From Nitrospina sp052156635 (lineage in GTDB: Bacteria; Nitrospinota; Nitrospinia; Nitrospinales; Nitrospinaceae): a DNA stretch of 64,000 nt. Position 1 is the stretch's first letter; each line of letters opens with the position of its first letter. Of the stretch, positions 17,179 through 25,426 are shown piece after piece. The stretch lies in assembly GCF_052156635.1 (NCBI RefSeq), contig NZ_JBQKUO010000001.1:186001-250000 (forward strand). The letters run 5' to 3'. Position numbers and translations under genes: made by a program. The notes under the pieces were generated by a model that saw only the letters and a list, made by a program, of their open reading frames with translations, did no database searches and was not told the origin of the DNA.

Positions 17179-18953
17179 AGTTCCGTGGCACACTCATCTG
17201 GGTCGCCGTCTTCGCCGCCCTCGCGGCTTACGTCGGACTGGTCGAACTGCCTTCCGGTAAAAAGGAGCAGGAAGAAAAGGCCCGCAGCGAAAAACTCCTG
17301 CTGTTCGAGGAAAGCGACGTCGAAAAACTGACCCTGCAACGCGGTGATGCCGTCACCCGGATCCGGCGCCTGGACCAAAACGCCTGGCAGATTGAAGAAC
17401 CGGTCCAGGCCAAAGCCAGTCGGAGCGCCATCGACCAACTGCTCTACGAGCTGGAAACCGCACGGCACAGCCGCATCGTCGAGGACAACCCCACCAACCT
17501 CGCACCCTTTGGGCTGGACACCCCCCCTCTCGTCGCCACGGTTCTTTTGAAAAGCGGAGAGAAATTATCCCTTCAACTTGGCCACGCCAGCCCCATCGGG
17601 CATGCGCACTATGTGAAAGTGGGAGGAACCAGCACGGTGTACCTGTCCGGACTGGATGCCCGCGTCATCGACAAGTCCGCCAACGACCTGCGTGACCGCA
17701 GCCTGTTCGAGTTCCAGACCGCAGACGTACAGGGCTACACCCTGCACTACCAGCAGGAAACGCAAACGGTCACGAAAGAAAATGATGTTTGGCGGCTTTC
17801 GGGAAAGGTCAACGGGCTCGCGGACTCCGACGAAGTCCTGAATTTCCTGAGTTCCGTGCAGTCGGCGGACGCCGTGGAGTTCATCGACGAGGAGCCGGAC
17901 GCACTAGACATTTACGGCCTGGAATCGCCACGCATCGTGTTCACCGTGCTGCTGGGGGGGGAAGAAGAACGGACTCTCACCCTGCGCGTGGGCAACGAAC
18001 ATAAAAAAGGCCAGCACTACGCACAGTTGAGTGAAACCGGTAACGTGTTCACCCTCGGCCAGCCCCTGGTCACCACCCTTTCACGCAATGCGGTCACCTT
18101 CCTCGATAAAAAACTGCTGACCTTCGAGGAAAAGGAAATCGCCTCCATCACCCTGAAGAACAATGGAGAAACGGTCATCCTGCAACGTCAGGATGGAAAA
18201 AAGGACGGAGGGGGAAGCGCATGGGTGTTGATTCAACCGGAAAATGAAGCGGTGAACCCCGCCGCCATCAACAGCCTTCTGTTCGACCTGAAAGACGTGC
18301 GGGTGAAGGAGTTTGTCGAGGCCAACCGCCTCGACCTGTTCGGCCTGAAAAATCCGGCGCAGGTCCTGACGGTGCAGGCGGAGGGCGGGCAAACCGTTTC
18401 GATCCGCCTCGGCAACTCAAACATGCAAAAGAATCTCTATTTTGCTCAACGAACTTCTGACAACGCCGTGTTCGCTTTGAATGCGGAGGATGTGGGAAAA
18501 ATTTTCCGCAGCCTGCACGACCTGCGCGACCGCAAACTGTTTTCCATCGATGCCGAAAAGGTCGGGCGCATCGTCCTCGAGTATCCGGACCGGACGTTTG
18601 AACTGGTCCGAAACGGTGAGAAGTGGTCCCTCACCCAGCCGGAGAAAACCGAGTCCGTTCCCAATCACATTGGCCGGGGGATTGTGTGGACTCTCAACAA
18701 CCTCGAATACGAATCCACAAATACGCCTGAGAAGGCAAGTAGTAAAATGGGATGGGAATCCCCTTCTCTCCGGGTCACAGTGGAATCCGCCGAAGAAAAA
18801 CCGCTGGCCCGTCTGACCATCGGCGCCCCGCTAACCGGGGAAAACAGGCGTTACGCACGGGTGGAGGGGACCCCCGGCTGGTACACCATCAAAAGCCGGT
18901 TTCTGGAGGAGATCCCGGGAAACATGGATCGCTTCCGGGGCAAAACACCCTGA
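17175..18953 (+). CDS. DUF4340 domain protein
   Basis: A 592-residue protein anchored by one N-terminal TM helix (about 5-22), with the rest extracytoplasmic. It contains successive DUF4340-type modules; the pattern 'LRDRxLFxFxxxxVxxxxL' recurs at about 165-180 and 450-465, and 'YGLESP', 'FGLDTP', 'FGLKNPA' recur with 'lxLGN'. These are internal repeats. DUF4340 genes are regular partners of GldFG-like transporters, and the ATGA overlap here confirms membership in the cassette. A role in surface material export or assembly is inference. Confidence 0.88.
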   Translation: MKFRGTLIWVAVFAALAAYVGLVELPSGKKEQEEKARSEKLLLFEESDVEKLTLQRGDAVTRIRRLDQNAWQIEEPVQAKASRSAIDQLLYELETARHSRIVEDNPTNLAPFGLDTPPLVATVLLKSGEKLSLQLGHASPIGHAHYVKVGGTSTVYLSGLDARVIDKSANDLRDRSLFEFQTADVQGYTLHYQQETQTVTKENDVWRLSGKVNGLADSDEVLNFLSSVQSADAVEFIDEEPDALDIYGLESPRIVFTVLLGGEEERTLTLRVGNEHKKGQHYAQLSETGNVFTLGQPLVTTLSRNAVTFLDKKLLTFEEKEIASITLKNNGETVILQRQDGKKDGGGSAWVLIQPENEAVNPAAINSLLFDLKDVRVKEFVEANRLDLFGLKNPAQVLTVQAEGGQTVSIRLGNSNMQKNLYFAQRTSDNAVFALNAEDVGKIFRSLHDLRDRKLFSIDAEKVGRIVLEYPDRTFELVRNGEKWSLTQPEKTESVPNHIGRGIVWTLNNLEYESTNTPEKASSKMGWESPSLRVTVESAEEKPLARLTIGAPLTGENRRYARVEGTPGWYTIKSRFLEEIPGNMDRFRGKTP

Positions 18954-19739
18954 CCCAACCCCCCTCGAACCAGGGAAGCCTTTTAAACGGTTTCGGCCTG
19001 ACCCCATGCCCTTACCGGCTGGCTATATCCTTCTTCCCAATCCACCGCACCAACCACTTTATATGGAAAATTGTCTAATTTTGGACCCAATATCTGGTGG
19101 TAAAAACTCTCAAAGATACTGTATCCAGAAATTTAATGAGCACTAACCATATGAAATACAATGAGTTATAAAATAGACCCTTACTTTCCAGATAAATCTC
19201 TTGACTGCCTACAATATATAGTGGTATCCTCCGGAACCAATACAAGATAAAGGATGTTGTACACGCGGAAACTGGGTTGCATCAAGACAAACCGGAACCA
19301 CGGTTCGGTATGAAAAAACACAGTTTTAAAGACCAAGACGCGAGTCACCCAATTCCCTGCCCTGATAGGCGGGTTACTTTAAAGGCGTTTTCCAATTATC
19401 CAGTGGATTCCGGCTTGCCCGGAATTCGCGAAAAGGCCCTTCCCACTTCCTCAAATGTATTGAGCGCCGGCCGGAATCTCATGAGTATTCATTCGGTTAC
19501 GAAGCCCTATCCAAACGGCGTCGATTGGAATCGTTTTTTGGGATTCGGGTCCTTCGGGATTCAGAATCCAAAAGTAACCCGCCACCACCTCGCTTTTTCA
19601 CCCCACCGGCACGTTGGCCCTGATTTGGGTTCCAATTCGGATTTGCGGGTTTTGCCAAGGACAGACAAAACACCTCTGTTATGCTGACTTCGGGTTGCCG
19701 TGCCGGTGGGGTTTTCATATTCGCTCCAGGGAGGACACG
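18954..19739. other. Gene-poor, AT-richer interval
   Basis: About 790 bases between the DUF4340 gene and dut. The first 300 bases are clearly lower in GC than the neighbours. A 136-codon frame at 19277-19687 shows no SD, no recognisable domain and unusual composition, so I do not call it. Around 19525-19640 are several imperfect copies of GATTCGGG/GGATTC-like words. I see no tRNA, terminator or transposase remnant. It may be a decayed insertion. Confidence 0.4.
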
Positions 19740-20162
19740 ATGACAGACTTGGCGGCCACATGCCGGGTTCAAGGCGAGCCTTTGCCCGTTTACACCCACC
19801 CGGGAGACGCCGGGGCGGATTTGTTCGCGGCGGCGGATGATGTCATTCCCGCGCGCAGCCGGAAGCTGATAGGCACCGGCATTCGCATTGCCCTGCCCGC
19901 CGGGCACGCCGGATTGATCTGGCCCCGGAGCGGGCTGGCTGTCAAAAAAGGAATCGACTGCGGCGCCGGGGTCATCGACTCCCAGTACCGCGGCGAGGTT
20001 CGGGTCCTCCTGTTCAATCATTCCGACGAGGATGTGGCCGTAAAAAAAGGCGACCGCATCGCTCAACTTCTGGTACAAAAGGTGGAACGGGTGGATTTTG
20101 TCCCGGTTGAAGAATTGGATGAGACGGCCCGTGGGGCCAACGGTTTTGGTTCCAGCGGCTGA
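19740..20162 (+). CDS. dut: Deoxyuridine 5'-triphosphate nucleotidohydrolase
   Basis: A 140-residue trimeric dUTPase that hydrolyses dUTP to dUMP and PPi. Family motifs appear in order: PGDAGADLFA (motif 1), WPRSGLAVKKGI (2), GVIDSQYRGEV (3), GDRIAQLLV (4) and the flexible C-terminal GANGFGSSG (5). Length is standard. I chose ATG 19740, preceded by CAGGGAGGA; the longer frame starts in sequence unlike any dUTPase. It is followed closely by a macrodomain gene. Confidence 0.96.
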   Translation: MTDLAATCRVQGEPLPVYTHPGDAGADLFAAADDVIPARSRKLIGTGIRIALPAGHAGLIWPRSGLAVKKGIDCGAGVIDSQYRGEVRVLLFNHSDEDVAVKKGDRIAQLLVQKVERVDFVPVEELDETARGANGFGSSG

Positions 20163-20192
20163 TTTCCGACCCTGATTTTCTGTTTGGTTGGT

Positions 20193-20723
20193 ATGAAGCT
20201 CAAGATCAATCAATCTGAAATCGAACTGCAAAAAGGCGACATCACCGAAAGCGAAACCGACGCCATCGTCAATGCCGCCAACTCCAGCCTGACTCTCGGT
20301 GCGGGCGTGGCCGGAGCCATCCGGACCAAAGGGGGTCCGCTCATTCACGAGGAGTGCAAACTCATCGGCCATTGCCCGGTGGGAGAGGCGGTCATCACCT
20401 CCGGCGGCAACCTGAAGGCCGACTATGTGATCCATGCCGTCGGCCCCCGATACGGCGAGGGGGAGGAAGACGAGAAACTGCGCAACGCCACGTTGAGCAG
20501 TTTACGTCTGGCGGATGACCACCTGCTCACCTCGATCTCTTTTCCCGCCATCAGCACCGGTGTGTTCGGCTTTCCCATCGAGGATTGTGCCAGAATAATG
20601 CTTTCCGCCGTGGAAGGCTACCTGTCCGGCAAAACCGGTTTGCACCGGGTGCGGTTTGTGCTGTTTGACGCCAAGAGCCTTGAAATCTTTGAAAAACAAC
20701 TTTCTTCGATGACAGAGGGCTGA
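20193..20723 (+). CDS. Macrodomain protein (ADP-ribose/O-acetyl-ADP-ribose binding)
   Basis: A 176-residue single-macrodomain protein. 'GDITESETDAIVNAANSSLTLGAGVAGAIRTKGG' is the ADP-ribose-binding start, 'YVIHAVGPRYGEG' the middle, and 'ISFPAISTGVFGFPIEDCA' the distal phosphate loop. YmdB-like members deacetylate O-acetyl-ADP-ribose or remove ADP-ribose from proteins. In active YmdB relatives the loop reads GGGVDGAI; here it is GAGVAGAI, with Ala in place of the Asp, so catalysis is uncertain. ATG 20193 is used rather than a TTG three codons upstream. Confidence 0.9.
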   Translation: MKLKINQSEIELQKGDITESETDAIVNAANSSLTLGAGVAGAIRTKGGPLIHEECKLIGHCPVGEAVITSGGNLKADYVIHAVGPRYGEGEEDEKLRNATLSSLRLADDHLLTSISFPAISTGVFGFPIEDCARIMLSAVEGYLSGKTGLHRVRFVLFDAKSLEIFEKQLSSMTEG

Positions 20724-20804
20724 TTTTTTAGGAAAGTTCATGATTTCCCCGTATAATGGGGCGATTTGATCCTCACACCTTTTCTTTCACTGGGGAGACC
20801 GGCC

Positions 20805-21419
20805 ATGAAATCTGGATTCAAAGTCATGACCTTTCACCACACACCCAATCCGGAGGCGGCGCAGTTCATCATGAGCGGCGACGTCATCGCCCGGGGCACA
20901 CGCACCTTCAGCTCACCCGACAGTGCGCGGGGTGACGCCCTGGCCGAAGCGTTGTTCAACATCTACGGTGTGGAAAACGTGTTCATCAAGGAAAACTTCG
21001 TCACCATCACCAAATCCCCTGTGGTGGGGTGGACCACCCTGATGGAACCGGTGCAGAACACGCTGGAAAAGAACATGACCTTCTATGAGACCAGCGACGA
21101 GGATCAGAAACCCGAATCCGCCGCCAAAAACATTTTGGAAGAAGTGGAAGTCGAGGATTTTCCGAACCTGCCCGACAAGAAAAAAAAGGAAGTCATCGAC
21201 GCCTTGCTCGACCACGCGATCCGCCCCGCCCTGGCGAACGATGGCGGTGGCATCACCCTGCTGGACGTCAAAGGCAAGGTGGTCCATGTGCACTACCAGG
21301 GCGCATGCGGCAGTTGCCCCAGTTCCACCACCGGCACGCTTCAGTACATCGAGAACTTTCTGCAGAACACGCTGAGCCAGGACCTCAAGGTGGAAGCCGA
21401 CAACGCCTCCCTCGTCTGA
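20805..21419 (+). CDS. Nfu/NifU-like Fe-S cluster scaffold protein
   Basis: A 204-residue protein with two domains. The N-terminal Nfu_N domain (about 5-90: TFHHTPNPEAAQFIMSG..., 'ALAEALFNIYGVENVFIKENFVTITK') is typical of mitochondrial NFU1-type proteins. The C-terminal NifU domain (about 125-200) has the cluster-binding CGSC in 'VHYQGACGSCPSS'. These proteins deliver 4Fe-4S clusters to target enzymes. Start ATG 20805 follows GGGGAGA. It is convergent with the LOG gene, whose stop lies one base away. Confidence 0.94.
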   Translation: MKSGFKVMTFHHTPNPEAAQFIMSGDVIARGTRTFSSPDSARGDALAEALFNIYGVENVFIKENFVTITKSPVVGWTTLMEPVQNTLEKNMTFYETSDEDQKPESAAKNILEEVEVEDFPNLPDKKKKEVIDALLDHAIRPALANDGGGITLLDVKGKVVHVHYQGACGSCPSSTTGTLQYIENFLQNTLSQDLKVEADNASLV

Positions 21420-21420
21420 T

Positions 21421-21999
21421 TCAAAACCACTTGCTGGGCAATTCCGGCGGCGAAAACGACTCCAGATACGACATCGCCTGTTCCGGTGTTTGAACCAGTT
21501 CAAGCATCTCCATCGTCTCCTTCTTGGCGAAGTTCAACTCCACCATTTTTTGGAAATGATCGAATAAGCCATCGTAAAACCCGCCGGTATTGATGAACAC
21601 CAGCGGCTTGTGGGTGAGCCCCAACTGCACCATGGAAAAAATTTCCATGGCCTCCTCCAGGGTGCCCACACCCCCCGGCAGCACCACAAACGCATCGGCC
21701 CGTTCGTCCATCGTCGCTTTGCGTTCACGCATGTCGCGGGTGACGATCAACTCGTCCGCCTCGTCGTACTTGATTCCTTTTTTCATGAAGAACTTCGGGA
21801 GAACACCCACTACCTTGCCGCCTTCCTTGTGAACGCCGCGCGCGACCGCACCCATGAGACCGATGGACGCACCCCCGTAGATCAACTCCACCCCGGCATG
21901 TCCCATACGCCGGCCCAGGTCGTCCGCCGCGTCCAGGTAAACCGGATCCACGCGGGTGCTCGATGCGCAGAACACACAAATCGACCGGATCGCGTTCAT
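21421..21999 (-). CDS. LOG family protein (TIGR00730), probable nucleotide phosphoribohydrolase
   Basis: A 192-residue Rossmann-fold protein. It begins AIRSICVFCASS, has YGGASIGLMGAVA and the catalytic PGGVGTLEEAME, all signatures of the LOG/cytokinin riboside 5'-monophosphate phosphoribohydrolase family. Bacterial members hydrolyse AMP-type nucleotides to base plus ribose phosphate. ATG 21999 is chosen on the family N-terminus; the longer frame adds 17 residues of no family character. Confidence 0.92.
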   Translation of the reverse strand: MNAIRSICVFCASSTRVDPVYLDAADDLGRRMGHAGVELIYGGASIGLMGAVARGVHKEGGKVVGVLPKFFMKKGIKYDEADELIVTRDMRERKATMDERADAFVVLPGGVGTLEEAMEIFSMVQLGLTHKPLVFINTGGFYDGLFDHFQKMVELNFAKKETMEMLELVQTPEQAMSYLESFSPPELPSKWF

Positions 22000-22143
22000 C
22001 GTGGCAAACCGCCTTTCCAGGTACCTGCCCCATGCCGCTCCGTGGGCCATGCACTCGGGCCTTCTGAGTGGGAAAGCAGCCCGCCTTTCGGCAGGCCAAC
22101 AAAATAAAAATCATTACCCTTGATTATCAAGGATTTAGGTGTC

Positions 22144-22172
22144 TTGACAGATTTTAGCCTCCTGCCCATATT
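22144..22172 (+). promoter_or_regulatory. Sigma70-type promoter for the 34-residue membrane protein
   Basis: TTGACA at 22144-22149 and CATATT at 22167-22172, spacing 17. It lies about 75 bases upstream of the small gene at 22246. Confidence 0.5.
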
Positions 22173-22245
22173 TAATCGCATAAAGGTAATTACCTGGTTG
22201 GAGCCAAGGGGCCCAACCCAAACCCCCTCCAAGGAGGAGTGGACC

Positions 22246-22350
22246 ATGGAATGGATTGAAATCGGTGAGAGCGGAAGGTTTCTGATCGCCGGCGTGGCGA
22301 TTCTGGCTGCGATCGCGTTCATGTACCTGTTTGGGAAAAACCTCGAATAA
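22246..22350 (+). CDS. Small single-pass membrane protein, 34 residues
   Basis: Too short to be found by length filters, but well supported. A near-perfect SD (AAGGAGGAG at 22231-22239) lies seven bases before ATG 22246, a TTGACA-type promoter lies upstream and a strong hairpin follows. The product has an amphipathic, acidic N-terminus (MEWIEIGESGR), a TM helix at about 12-30 (FLIAGVAILAAIAFMYLF) and a short GKNLE tail. Size and shape resemble the accessory subunits of respiratory complexes, but I recognise no family. It appears to be a monocistronic, well-expressed gene. Confidence 0.75.
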   Translation: MEWIEIGESGRFLIAGVAILAAIAFMYLFGKNLE

Positions 22351-22379
22351 ACATTGCGGCGCTTTCCAAAGATACGGGC

Positions 22380-22408
22380 AAAGGGTCATCCCTGAGGGAT
22401 GGCCCTTT
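22380..22408 (+). terminator. Hairpin after the small membrane protein gene
   Basis: A 13-bp stem, AAAGGGTCATCCC paired with GGGATGGCCCTTT (one G-T wobble), with a three-base loop at 22393-22395. The T tract that follows is broken (TTTCTGCTTTC). The hairpin lies 30 bases after the small gene and 19 before the convergent dGTPase stop, so it could serve both strands; on the minus strand the T tract is TTTGCCCG, also weak. Confidence 0.6.
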
Positions 22409-22426
22409 CTGCTTTCGGAACCCGAT

Positions 22427-23587
22427 TCAAATCAAGGTACCCAATCCCTCATCGGGACTGTACAGCTTTTTGTATTCGTCGATGGAAGATCGGTCGGTCA
22501 TTCCGGAAATGCTGTCACAGATTCTCCGCTCCATCGAATCCTTCGCCCCCTCTTTGTGTGCCGGTTCCGGCAGCAGTTCGGGATAGCGCGAAAACGCCTC
22601 AAACAGTTTGGTCAGATACAACTCCGCCTTGAACTCCATGCGCCGCACCTTGCGGTGGTGGTACATGTTTTTGAAAAGGAACCGTTTCAACTCCAGATTC
22701 TTCTCGTTGCACTCCTTGCTGAAACCGGCCACCCGTGCCGTACACGACCGCACATCATCCACCGTCTCGATCCCATACTTGCGCACGTTCCTGAGTGTGG
22801 TCTTGCGGAAATCGGTCACCAGGTCGTTGATGATGGCGCGAACGATCTGGTATTTCTTCAATTCCAGGTCGAGGTTGGCGTATCGCTGGTCCAACACTTT
22901 TTCATTTTCCTTCCACAGCGCCACACTACCAAGTTCGCCGGGGTCCAGCAGGTTGGAAGTGATGCCGTCGTCCAGATCGTGCGCGTTGTAGGCGATGCCG
23001 TCCGAGAAATCCGCCACCTGACCCTCCAGCGTCGGGTACTTGAACTGCTTGTTCTTGAGGATCGGGTTGTCCCCGTCGCGGCTGTGTTTGCTGATGCCCT
23101 CCTGCACCTCCCACGTCAGGTTCAGCCCTTCAAAGTCCGGATAGCGCTTTTCCAGGACAGTGACGATGCGCAGGCTCTGCCGGTTGTGTTCGAAGCCGCC
23201 ATGGTCCTTCATCAACTGGTTGAGCACGCGCTGACCCGTATGGCCGAACGGAGGGTGCCCCAGGTCGTGGGCCAGCGCGATGGCCTCGGCCAAGTCCTCG
23301 TTCAGGCGAAGCGACTTGCAGATGGAGCGCGTAATCTGTGCCACTTCCAAAGAGTGGGTGAGCCGTGTGCGGTAGTAGTCGCCTTCATGATAGACGAACA
23401 CCTGCGTCTTATACTCGAGCTTGCGGAACGCAGAGGAATGGATCACCCGGTCGCGGTCGCGCTGAAAGCGCGTGCGGTAAGCGTGTTCCTTCTCCCGGAT
23501 GCGGCGGCCCAGGCTGGCACCGCTTTTCACCGCATAGGGAGCGAGATACTGTTCTTCCAGTTTTTCAATGTCCTGTCGCTTGAGCAC
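22427..23587 (-). CDS. dgt: Deoxyguanosinetriphosphate triphosphohydrolase-like protein
   Basis: A 386-residue HD-domain enzyme that would release tripolyphosphate from dNTPs. The N-terminal 'TRFQRDRDRVIHSSAFRKLEYKTQVF' is a dGTPase signature. The metal-binding H...HD...D set is H in 'RTRLTHSLEV', HD in 'ALAHDLGHPPFGHTG', and D in 'SDGIAYNAHDLDD'. GTG 23587 is preferred: GGAAGG lies five bases upstream and the product starts with the usual KRQDIEKLEEQYLAPYA. The longer frame adds a basic stretch with no family character. Confidence 0.93.
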   Translation of the reverse strand: MLKRQDIEKLEEQYLAPYAVKSGASLGRRIREKEHAYRTRFQRDRDRVIHSSAFRKLEYKTQVFVYHEGDYYRTRLTHSLEVAQITRSICKSLRLNEDLAEAIALAHDLGHPPFGHTGQRVLNQLMKDHGGFEHNRQSLRIVTVLEKRYPDFEGLNLTWEVQEGISKHSRDGDNPILKNKQFKYPTLEGQVADFSDGIAYNAHDLDDGITSNLLDPGELGSVALWKENEKVLDQRYANLDLELKKYQIVRAIINDLVTDFRKTTLRNVRKYGIETVDDVRSCTARVAGFSKECNEKNLELKRFLFKNMYHHRKVRRMEFKAELYLTKLFEAFSRYPELLPEPAHKEGAKDSMERRICDSISGMTDRSSIDEYKKLYSPDEGLGTLI

Positions 23588-23926
23588 GGTGGCCTTCCAA
23601 AAAATAAAACGGCGGCCTCTCTTCCGTCTTTGCAACGAAACCGGCCGCGTTGGCATTGTAACGGATTCATTCGCTTTTGCAATTCACACCCCCCACACAC
23701 CACAAGAAGAATTACCACCCGGAATTCCGCTGGCAGGTCAAAGACACCCCCGAATCCAATGACAGCCAATTTAATAAGTCTTCCCACCGTTTCCAGCAGT
23801 AAAACCAGGCTCCCACCTCCCCCCAAAAATGCGCATTATCCCCGTCCAGCCAGCCGGCCCGGGAACCAGGGCAAAACCGGGCAAATCCCCCAAAACCGCC
23901 CACCCTCCTGTAATGTATTATTTTTC

Positions 23927-23954
23927 TTGACGTTATTCTTTTATTGGCTATAAT
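23927..23954 (+). promoter_or_regulatory. Strong promoter that appears to make a leaderless mRNA
   Basis: TTGACG at 23927-23932 and TATAAT at 23949-23954 with 16 bases between. The -10 box ends only six bases before ATG 23961, so transcription should start at or within a base or two of the ATG. No SD sequence is present upstream of that ATG. Confidence 0.7.
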
Positions 23955-23960
23955 AATTTC

Positions 23961-25151
23961 ATGCATTGTCCAGATTGTGGGTACACATACTTCACCAAAT
24001 CGAAGCGCTGTCCCAGTTGCGGAACCAATGTGCGGCAGACCAAGACGCATCTGGAACTGGCCCAGGAGAAAATGTTCGCCATTTTCGAGGGCGAGGGGTA
24101 CGCCCCGGCCGAAGTCGGTTCCGCTGACACATATGACGACTACGGCGCTGCCGATCTGGGTGAAGACGAATCCATGTACACCGAGGGTGAAGAGGCCATG
24201 GCCGTCTCTGCCGACGGTGTGTTCACGGATATCGGTCCGGACGATTTTGAACTGGATTTGGCCGAAGCCATTGAAGCCGGTTATGCAGGAGAAGGCACCG
24301 GCTTCGGAGAAGTCGCCGCTGCCGGCATGGCAGGTGCGGGTATGGCCGGAGCGGCCGACTACGCCACCGACTCCATCGAGCCCGGGGCATACGAACCCCC
24401 TCCCATGGAAGACTTCGACACGGCAACCGAACCAGATGTGAACTTCGACCTCGATGATCCGGAAGGATTCGACGATTCGGAAATCGAGGGCGTGGGCTTT
24501 GGACTGGATGAAGAGAACGATGCCGGGGTCGATTTGGACACGGACGATCTCGATCTCGGTGAAACAGCCGATCTGGATTTGGGTGACGACGATTCGGACA
24601 CCGATACAGAATTGGACCTGGACCTGGGCGACGATTTGGAGGCAGACACCGGGTTGGATCTCGACTTGGGGGACGACTCGGATACGGACACTGACCTGGA
24701 CCTGGATCTCGACTTGGGGGCCGACTCGGATACGGACACTGACCTGGACCTGGATCTCGACTTGGGGGCCGACTCGGATACGGACACCGACCTGGACCTG
24801 GATCTCGGCGGGGACGAGCCGGATGTCCAGCTGGATCTGGGTGACGACGAACCGGATGTTCAACTGGATCTGGGAGAGGACACGGACTCGGACACCGGGC
24901 TGGACCTCGACCTCGGCGATGAACCCCAGGTTGAAGGCCTGGATGACGATGGCGATACCGCCACGTTCGATGAAGACGACAGCGGCATCGGGCTGGACCT
25001 CGATTTGGATGATGTTTCCTCTGAACCGATGGTCGATCTGGACGATGATTCCGAATCCACCCCCCCTTCGGATTCCGATCTGGGCTTGGACGATCTCGAC
25101 CTCGATGGCTTGGAGCTCGATCTGGATACTGACCCCGACGACGACAAGTAA
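23961..25151 (+). CDS. Zinc-ribbon protein with a long Asp/Leu repeat domain
   Basis: A 396-residue protein of unknown function. Residues 3-24 are a zinc ribbon (CPDCGYTYF..., CPSCGTNV). Residues about 35-115 are acidic and include an Ala/Gly/Met stretch (AAAGMAGAGMAGAA). From about 150 to the end the sequence is dominated by Asp and Leu (DLDLDLG, DSDTDT, DEPDVQLDLGD), with an exact 16-residue repeat in the centre. The pI must be extremely low. There is no signal peptide or TM segment. Repeats of DSDTDT recall calcium-binding Ser-Asp domains of surface proteins, but here the protein looks cytoplasmic. The gene appears leaderless and has no operon partners. Confidence 0.85.
   Translation: MHCPDCGYTYFTKSKRCPSCGTNVRQTKTHLELAQEKMFAIFEGEGYAPAEVGSADTYDDYGAADLGEDESMYTEGEEAMAVSADGVFTDIGPDDFELDLAEAIEAGYAGEGTGFGEVAAAGMAGAGMAGAADYATDSIEPGAYEPPPMEDFDTATEPDVNFDLDDPEGFDDSEIEGVGFGLDEENDAGVDLDTDDLDLGETADLDLGDDDSDTDTELDLDLGDDLEADTGLDLDLGDDSDTDTDLDLDLDLGADSDTDTDLDLDLDLGADSDTDTDLDLDLGGDEPDVQLDLGDDEPDVQLDLGEDTDSDTGLDLDLGDEPQVEGLDDDGDTATFDEDDSGIGLDLDLDDVSSEPMVDLDDDSESTPPSDSDLGLDDLDLDGLELDLDTDPDDDK
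24675..24806 (+). repeat. 48-bp in-frame tandem repeat (2.75 copies)
   Basis: Units start at 24675, 24723 and 24771, each beginning GACTCGGATACGGACAC. The first two are identical over 48 bases except at the junction, and the third is incomplete. Each unit encodes DSDTDTDLDLDLDLGA. Related, degenerate versions extend through 24580-24920. Confidence 0.9.
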
Positions 25152-25426
25152 CCCTTTCTCTGCTTCATTCCCTTCACAGCATCCCTTCAAGTTAAGCTTC
25201 AACTAGCTGGAATGGTTCCCCAAACGACCAACCTCCTCTTTTCTTTCCGTTTGTCCGCATTGCCCTAAAAAAATTGGATTTTCAGCCCGTTTTCCATTAT
25301 AAATTGTGATACAAATTCAATTTGTGGGAAGCACCCGCTCTACCCGGGAGCCGGGTGGAGACTGGCAGGCTGTTTTCCAGACCCATACCGCGTTTTCCCT
25401 CTTTGCCATATCCTTTGATATCCTCC

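Noticed and set aside
19277..19687. 136-codon frame in the AT-rich interval
   Set aside because: No SD, no domain, unusual composition; its end overlaps the dut upstream region. Left as unassigned.
22331..23953. 540-codon open frame on the plus strand opposite the dGTPase gene
   Set aside because: The minus-strand dGTPase has all family motifs. The plus-strand frame is a mirror effect of GC-rich codon use and shows no domain.
24675..24806. Possible CRISPR or minisatellite array
   Set aside because: The repeats are adjacent without spacers and in frame within a gene, so they are coding tandem repeats.
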